Positions 16,138-20,163 of a stretch of 20,163 nt of DNA are shown here, piece by piece. A program made the translations under genes and the position numbers. Numbering within the stretch: the first letter of the stretch is position 1; every line of letters begins with the position of its first letter. The DNA is from CAZRNB01 sp964601355. Its GTDB lineage: Bacteria; Planctomycetota; Phycisphaerae; Sedimentisphaerales; Anaerobacaceae. The stretch covers positions 1 to 20,163 of the forward strand of contig CAZRNB010000050.1 of the NCBI GenBank assembly GCA_964601355.1, given 5' to 3'. The notes below the pieces were generated by a model, which was given only the letters and a program-made list of their open reading frames with translations, did not search any database and had not been told where the DNA came from.

Positions 16138-16848
16138 ATGAAAGCTGTAGTTTTAGCTGGCGGCAAAGGTACTAGGCTGCGGCCTTTAACATTTTCAATT
16201 CCAAAGCCTTTATTGCCAATTGCTGAGAAGCCAATTCTTGAGATTATTCTAAAGAATCTCAAAAAGTTTGGCATAACAGAAGTTATTATATCAGTTGGCT
16301 ATCAAGGCGAACTGATAAAGGCCTTTTGCGCTGATGGAGCAAGATTCGGCCTTTCTGTAAAATATGTTGATGAAGAAAAGCCTTTAGGTACAGCAGGGCC
16401 TTTGTCTTTAATGCGGGATTGTTTTGGCGACGGAGAAGAATTCATTTTGATGAATGGTGATATTTTCACTCAACTAAATTTTTCAAGGATGATTAATTAT
16501 CATAGGAAGGGCAAATATTGCATAACTATTGGATATAGAACATACGAACATAAGTTGCCTTTTGGAGTTTTAGAGCTTGAAGGTGACAAGCTTTGTGGCA
16601 TTGTTGAAAAACCAAGTACGACATTTAATGTGAGTGCGGGAATTTATGTATTAGATGCGTCTGTTATCGACTTCGTACCGGATAATACATTTTTTACAAT
16701 GCCTGACCTTGCGAATAAGCTATTAGAAAAAAAACGCCATATTGGCGCATATCGTATCGAAGAATATTGGCTGGGAATAGAGAATATCGATCATTTCAAC
16801 GAGGCCATTAAAGAGTTGAACAAAATTGAATCCCTCGTTAAAAAATGA
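16138..16848 (+). CDS. Sugar-1-phosphate nucleotidyltransferase
   Basis: A 236-residue NTP_transferase enzyme, single domain, which joins a sugar-1-phosphate to an NTP. Motifs: AGGKGTRLRPLT (7-18) for the nucleotide, PKPLLPI with K23, LGTAGPL (83-89), and MNGDIF with the metal-binding D108. VEKPST and SAGIYVLD follow. The length and sequence style match guanylyltransferases of the HddC/PtmE kind as well as MurU-like uridylyltransferases; it lacks the left-handed helix of longer ManC or GlmU enzymes. Start is just after TGAGGTG, so it is coupled to the preceding dehydratase. The nucleotide (GTP favoured by analogy) is inference. Confidence 0.83.
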   Translation: MKAVVLAGGKGTRLRPLTFSIPKPLLPIAEKPILEIILKNLKKFGITEVIISVGYQGELIKAFCADGARFGLSVKYVDEEKPLGTAGPLSLMRDCFGDGEEFILMNGDIFTQLNFSRMINYHRKGKYCITIGYRTYEHKLPFGVLELEGDKLCGIVEKPSTTFNVSAGIYVLDASVIDFVPDNTFFTMPDLANKLLEKKRHIGAYRIEEYWLGIENIDHFNEAIKELNKIESLVKK

Positions 16849-16849
16849 A

Positions 16850-17008
16850 GTATTTGCGGTTCGTGGAGAACCTGATCATATACGTAGCGACAACGGTCCC
16901 GAGTTTGCTAACAAGGCCGTTAAAAGATGGCACGCAATATATGGAGTTAAGACTTTATTTATATCCCCGGGCAGCCCTTGGGAGAATGGTTATTTTCCGG
17001 AATTATAG
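16850..17008 (+). mobile_element. Remnant of an IS3-like (rve integrase core) transposase
   Basis: One frame from about 16850 to a TAG at 17006-17008 reads VRGEPDHIRSDNGPEFANKA followed by VKTLFISPGSPWENGY. This is the catalytic core of an rve-type transposase, with the second catalytic aspartate in RSDNGPEF. The usual continuation ESF, holding the catalytic glutamate, is missing: the sequence departs from the family right after ENGY. The first third and the C terminus of the transposase are absent. The fragment starts within a few bases of the nucleotidyltransferase stop and ends at the start of the next gene. No inverted repeats or target duplication were found. Confidence 0.8.
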
Positions 17009-17010
17009 AT

Positions 17011-18039
17011 ATGACTAAGCCAAAGAGAATTTTTATTATTGCTGATATAAAACAGACCCCCATAAAAACGTTTGTGGACCAAATACCAAAATTAGCAAAG
17101 GGCTTCATTCGTCTGGGTCATGACGTCCGCCTTTTCAGCTATTGCAGCACCTTGTCCGAAGTAAGTCCTTTGAAAAGCAAAACCCTCGCAGGGTTTTTTT
17201 TCAAATCCCGTGTTGATAACCTTCTGGCTGATCGAATCAAAAATTACAAGCCTGACATAATATATGTAAATTTCGCCAAAGTCCTGAATGCAGACACGAT
17301 TAAACACATGCGGCAAGCAGCACCAAAAGCCATCTTTATCGGAGATGATGGAGACCCATGGCCTAAACTTAAGAAAAACAGGATAGAAACCGCCAAAGAA
17401 TTTGACATAGTAAAAGCAACAAATGACGGAGAATTCCTGCAGGACTACAGAGATGCGGGTGTACCATTATGTGTATTTATGCCAAACACGTGCGATCCGG
17501 ACACCGACCACCGATACGAAGTATCCCAGGAGTGGAAGATGGACATGCTCTGGACAGGCACAGTGAAACATCATGCCGATTCCAGCGAAACACTCAGAGA
17601 AGAGCTCGTTGAGAAGCTCGCAAAACGCAAGAACTGTGCTATTTACGGCTGCCTGGGTCGGCCCAAAATCGGCGGAATCAGTTACTTTTATGCAATTAGT
17701 GGCGCCCGAATAGGAGCCACCGTCAACGCCGTTAATTCGGTAAGACTGTATCATTCTGACAGGCTGACACATTATCTCGCAGGCGGTGCTTTTGTGCTGG
17801 CTAAAAGAGTGCCGGATACAGACCTTCTTTTTAAAGATGGCGTGCACTTAAAATATTTTGATACGATCGACGAGTTTTTTGAATTGGCTGATTGGTATCT
17901 TGCCCATGAGCAGATAAGACAAAAGATAGCCGATACCGGAATGAATTGGGTTCACGAACAGTTCAACAGCGTCAAAATGGCCGGATACATCCTCGATTTG
18001 GCGGAGAAAGGCAGTTACAACGCTCCATGGACAAGCTAA
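17011..18039 (+). CDS. CgeB-like glycosyltransferase
   Basis: A 342-residue GT-B-like protein. ATG at 17011 is preferred over an in-frame TTG at 16978, which lies inside the transposase remnant. FIGDDGDPWPK (109-119), NTCDPDTDH (159-167), MLWTGTVK (179-186) and the C-terminal VRLYHSDRLTHYLAGGAFVL (244-263) match the CgeB/Glyco_trans_1_2 family, where such proteins are spore- or surface-glycan glycosyltransferases. VPDTDLLFKDGVHLKYFDT (267-285) continues the donor domain. Codon use looks more GC-rich than the nucleotidyltransferase upstream. The terminator-like hairpin at 17179-17201 lies inside it. Donor and acceptor are unknown. Confidence 0.78.
   Translation: MTKPKRIFIIADIKQTPIKTFVDQIPKLAKGFIRLGHDVRLFSYCSTLSEVSPLKSKTLAGFFFKSRVDNLLADRIKNYKPDIIYVNFAKVLNADTIKHMRQAAPKAIFIGDDGDPWPKLKKNRIETAKEFDIVKATNDGEFLQDYRDAGVPLCVFMPNTCDPDTDHRYEVSQEWKMDMLWTGTVKHHADSSETLREELVEKLAKRKNCAIYGCLGRPKIGGISYFYAISGARIGATVNAVNSVRLYHSDRLTHYLAGGAFVLAKRVPDTDLLFKDGVHLKYFDTIDEFFELADWYLAHEQIRQKIADTGMNWVHEQFNSVKMAGYILDLAEKGSYNAPWTS
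17179..17201 (+). terminator. Intragenic terminator-like hairpin
   Basis: AAAACCCT (17179-17186), loop CGC, AGGGTTTT (17190-17197), then four more T: a perfect 8-bp stem with a run of eight T at 17194-17201. On the opposite strand it also ends in T-rich sequence. It lies about 170 bases inside the coding region of the CgeB-like gene, where it codes KTLAGFFF. Shape fits a rho-independent terminator or attenuator, but only three G-C pairs make it weak. Confidence 0.35.
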
Positions 18040-18074
18040 GCCCGAACTTTTCACTTATACAAAAACTAACGACA

Positions 18075-19043
18075 CTATATTTGGAAGAGGCTCCGCCAAG
18101 AGTATTTTGACAATAACTCTATCGATCTTTTAATCTTACCCACTGATTTCTCACGGCCTTTCCTGTTAAAGGTCAAAGCTGCTAATATGTATTTAGCGAT
18201 GTCTTTGCCTAAATCTATCAGGCTCTTAACGATAATCGCGGCTTTGAAAATACATGCAAAAGCGCCCGTAGCAAATTTACCCCGGTACTTTTTGAAAAAC
18301 TTCAGCAGGCTTGTCATCGCCATTATATGTTTACCCGCCGGTATGTGTCTTGCTGAACGGCCTCCGAGGTGGGTAATCTCCGCTTCAGGGACATAAACTA
18401 TGCGCCAGCCGGCTTGTTTTATTCTATAGCACAAATCGACCTCCTCGTAATACATAAAAAAGGTCTCATCCATACCTCCAAGCCGCTCTACCACCGACTG
18501 TCTTACCATCAGCGCCGAACCCATAAGCTGGTCAACGTCTAACTGCCTGTCATACTTAAAATCCTTCATTAACCATTTACCGTAATGAACCCTAAAAATA
18601 TGCAGATACCGAAAACCTGTATGACGATAAAGAGCACCTCTAAACGTTGGGAACCGCTTAACCGACGACTGAATTGTACCATCAGAGTTTAAAAGCCTTG
18701 GTCCACAGGCACCTACATCATTATTATCATCCATAAATTTAATTAAAACGTCTATGGAGTGAGGATGTACAATCGTATCAGGATTCAAAAAAAGTATGTA
18801 CTCGCCTTGCGCCTTTTCAATACCCTGATTATTCGCCGCTGCAAAACCGCGATTTTCCGAATTGATAATTAACCTAACTTCGGGAAAATCGCTCTTGATT
18901 GCATCAGCAGTGCCATCCGTACTTGCGTTATCAACAACAATTACCTCAAAATCCTGGGAAGGCTTATTCTTTTCTATCGAGCGCAGACAATCAAGCAGCT
19001 CATGGCAAACATTCCAGCTTACAATAATAATAGAAAATTTCAT
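18075..19043 (-). CDS. GT2 glycosyltransferase, rhamnosyltransferase-like
   Basis: A 322-residue GT-A enzyme of family 2, WbbL/rhamnosyltransferase type. The start MKFSIIIVSW at 19043 is preferred; an in-frame ATG at 19106 lies inside the upstream methyltransferase gene. VVDNASTDGT (36-45), NRGFAAANNQG (64-74), FLNPDT (85-90, metal-binding NPD), then GGMDETFFMYYEEVDLCYR (189-207), the typical acceptor-side motif. After about 235 the tail is basic and carries hydrophobic stretches (about 256-268 and 275-287), probably membrane-associating. It starts 7 bases after the methyltransferase stop, so they form one transcription unit. It converges on the CgeB-like gene with a 35-base gap lacking a clear terminator. 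Confidence 0.85.
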   Translation of the reverse strand: MKFSIIIVSWNVCHELLDCLRSIEKNKPSQDFEVIVVDNASTDGTADAIKSDFPEVRLIINSENRGFAAANNQGIEKAQGEYILFLNPDTIVHPHSIDVLIKFMDDNNDVGACGPRLLNSDGTIQSSVKRFPTFRGALYRHTGFRYLHIFRVHYGKWLMKDFKYDRQLDVDQLMGSALMVRQSVVERLGGMDETFFMYYEEVDLCYRIKQAGWRIVYVPEAEITHLGGRSARHIPAGKHIMAMTSLLKFFKKYRGKFATGAFACIFKAAIIVKSLIDLGKDIAKYILAALTFNRKGREKSVGKIKRSIELLSKYSWRSLFQI

Positions 19044-19050
19044 ATTATTT

Positions 19051-19716
19051 TCAGTATCTTCTGGGACTGACAACCATTGCAAAGTGTTTATATTTAACAT
19101 CAGCAAGAAAATTTAACAAGATCATATTCAGCACCTTAAACGTTCGACTGGAGGTCGGATGTATGCCCTCAATAAGCAAAATTTGAAAGTCTAAAAGGTT
19201 GAACATCTTGACGATGCTTTTGTATGTAAAAAACCTCAAATGTGTTTTGTCCAGTACACCCTGGTCCTTATAATCCCAGTTACCTTTTACAACTAAGTCA
19301 AAGAGCGTTCGGTAGTATCTGATATTTGGAATTGATGCTATAATAACTCCCTTCTTTGTCAGCTTTGTTTTCAATGCACCTAATAGAGAAAAAGGATCGA
19401 TCAAGTGTTCTAAAATATCAAAGAGAATGATGCAGTCAAAATAATTATCCGGTAAATAATTAAGTGATTTAGCCGCATCGTTATTGATTACTTTATCTAA
19501 TTTCTTTGCCGCATCCTGAGCTGCTTCCTTATTTATCTCAACCGCCCAGCTTTCGGTATTAAATCTCTCCTTAAGCAGAGAGGAAAATCCGCCAAATCCA
19601 CAACCAAATTCCAAGGTTGTTTTCGTGTTTTGCGGTACGTATTTCAGCATATCTTCTCTTTTACTTTCATAATACCCTGACGGCTTGTTATACAAACTGA
19701 CGACGCCCGTACTCAT
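19051..19716 (-). CDS. Class I SAM-dependent methyltransferase
   Basis: A 221-residue Methyltransf_23/UbiG-like protein. Motif I TLEFGCGFGGFS (34-45), the strand-2 acidic residue E60 (WAVEINKE), and IILFDILEHLIDP (96-108) are clear, followed by GVIIASIPNIRYY (123-135) and DKTHLRFFT (156-164), a segment typical of this family in O-antigen loci. ATG at 19716 comes 12 bases after the stop of the truncated gene upstream. A short GGTTGAG lies before the ATG. It probably modifies a sugar or lipid-linked intermediate, which is inference from context. Confidence 0.83.
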   Translation of the reverse strand: MSTGVVSLYNKPSGYYESKREDMLKYVPQNTKTTLEFGCGFGGFSSLLKERFNTESWAVEINKEAAQDAAKKLDKVINNDAAKSLNYLPDNYFDCIILFDILEHLIDPFSLLGALKTKLTKKGVIIASIPNIRYYRTLFDLVVKGNWDYKDQGVLDKTHLRFFTYKSIVKMFNLLDFQILLIEGIHPTSSRTFKVLNMILLNFLADVKYKHFAMVVSPRRY

Positions 19717-19728
19717 AAACTCAACCTA

Positions 19729-19947
19729 TCATTTCTGAAAAGCCTTTATCTCCAATTGCACTGCATCTGAATTATTGTTTCCTGAGATTCTATTATAGTA
19801 GGCTCTTTTCGCTTCATCAAAGAATTTAAGCATATTAATGCACACCTTCCACACAATCGGCAGTACATGTAAAACCTTTTGATATGGACTGGAATAATCC
19901 CCAGAAGTGAAGCTCAACCATAAAATATGTTGATGCAGGCATAATAT
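19729..19947 (-). pseudogene. Unrecognised gene end (C-terminal remnant)
   Basis: A minus-strand frame bounded upstream by TAG at 19948-19950 runs to TGA at 19729-19731. It reads ILCLHQHILWLSFTSGDYSS near the start and later FFDEAKRAYYNRISG, which looks like real protein. Its stop lies 12 bases before the methyltransferase start, as expected in an operon. No good start codon or ribosome binding site is visible, only in-frame TTG codons near 19917. I infer the 3' end of a larger gene whose front was lost to recombination or frameshift (another minus-strand frame is open at 20023-19835). Family unknown. Confidence 0.4.
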
Positions 19948-20034
19948 CTATTATGATATTTAGAAAATCGAACCTAAAACTTTCTTTTGAAGGGTCTTTA
20001 GGAAAACAACACCTAAATACCAAAGTGAATATAG

Positions 20035-20163
20035 ATGGATACTTACTTCAAAATCAATCTGGAAAAGACTATTAAGGATAAGGATAAACAGTTAATCATC
20101 GAATTAGGCTGCGGCCAAAAGAAAAAACAAGATAGAATTACCATTGATAAAATTGACCTGCCA
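20035..20163 (+). CDS. Start of a class I methyltransferase (partial, runs off the window)
   Basis: ATG at 20035 opens a frame that stays open for 43 codons to the last base. It reads MDTYFKINLEKTIKDKDKQ and then LIIELGCGQKKKQDRITID, with motif I ELGCGQ at about 23-28 and an acidic residue after strand 2. This resembles a methyltransferase family frequent in polysaccharide loci. No strong ribosome binding site is visible; the upstream bases are AT-rich. The gene diverges from the minus-strand unit at 19947. The rest lies beyond the edge. Confidence 0.68.
   Translation, partial: MDTYFKINLEKTIKDKDKQLIIELGCGQKKKQDRITIDKIDLP

Noticed and set aside
16978..17010. TTG at 16978 as the start of the CgeB-like gene
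   Set aside because: Those 11 codons lie in the transposase remnant in another frame; the ATG at 17011 begins the conserved N-terminal strand.
19044..19106. ATG at 19106 as the start of the GT2 gene
   Set aside because: It would place 21 residues inside the methyltransferase gene, while the family begins with the KFSIIIVSW strand at 19043.

Overview
The window reads as part of a surface-polysaccharide (O-antigen, capsule or exopolysaccharide) biosynthesis locus from a Gram-negative-type bacterium with AT-rich, mosaic DNA. It carries glycosyltransferases (GT-C-like membrane protein, three GT2/GT4-type enzymes plus a CgeB-like and a GT-D/DUF1792 enzyme), two nucleotide-sugar short-chain dehydrogenases, a sugar-1-phosphate nucleotidyltransferase and several methyltransferases. 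The host cannot be fixed from the sequence. The large secreted P-domain/LamG protein and the style of several enzymes recall Planctomycetota (Phycisphaerae-like), but this is a low-confidence impression.

Layout. (1) 1-3501, plus strand, very AT-rich: the 3' end of an unrecognised gene, a GT-C-like membrane protein with an extracytoplasmic tail, a DPM1/GtrB-like GT2 with two C-terminal membrane helices, and a small class I methyltransferase. (2) 3502-4059: 558 bases without an intact gene, with traces of a decayed ORF. (3) 4060-7588, plus: GT4 glycosyltransferase, GDP-mannose 4,6-dehydratase (gmd) and a second GT4 of the mannosyltransferase-like type, closely spaced as an operon. (4) 7638-11039, minus: a 1133-residue secreted protein with a P-domain and two near-duplicate LamG domains, facing against the cluster. 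(5) 11040-12412: about 1 kb without an intact gene, then a glycosyltransferase gene collapsed by an internal deletion. (6) 12442-16848, plus, tightly packed: two tandem FkbM methyltransferases (partly homogenised duplicates), a GT-D glycosyltransferase, a LegB-like NAD-dependent 4,6-dehydratase and a sugar nucleotidyltransferase. (7) 16850-17008: a remnant of an rve-type transposase wedged exactly between two genes. (8) 17011-18039, plus: CgeB-like glycosyltransferase. (9) 19947-18075, minus: truncated gene end, class I methyltransferase, and GT2 rhamnosyltransferase-like enzyme. (10) 20035 to the edge, plus: start of another methyltransferase.

How they fit together. Gmd would supply GDP-4-keto-6-deoxymannose, and the nucleotidyltransferase plus the LegB-like enzyme would supply a second activated keto-sugar. 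The glycosyltransferases build the repeat unit and the FkbM and class I methyltransferases decorate it. No reductase, aminotransferase, flippase, polymerase or export gene is present in the window, so the pathway is incomplete here. Remnants of at least four genes and one insertion sequence show repeated recombination. I found no CRISPR array, tRNA, rRNA or clear new defence system. The most unusual items are the LamG domain that seems inserted inside another domain and the homogenised FkbM pair.
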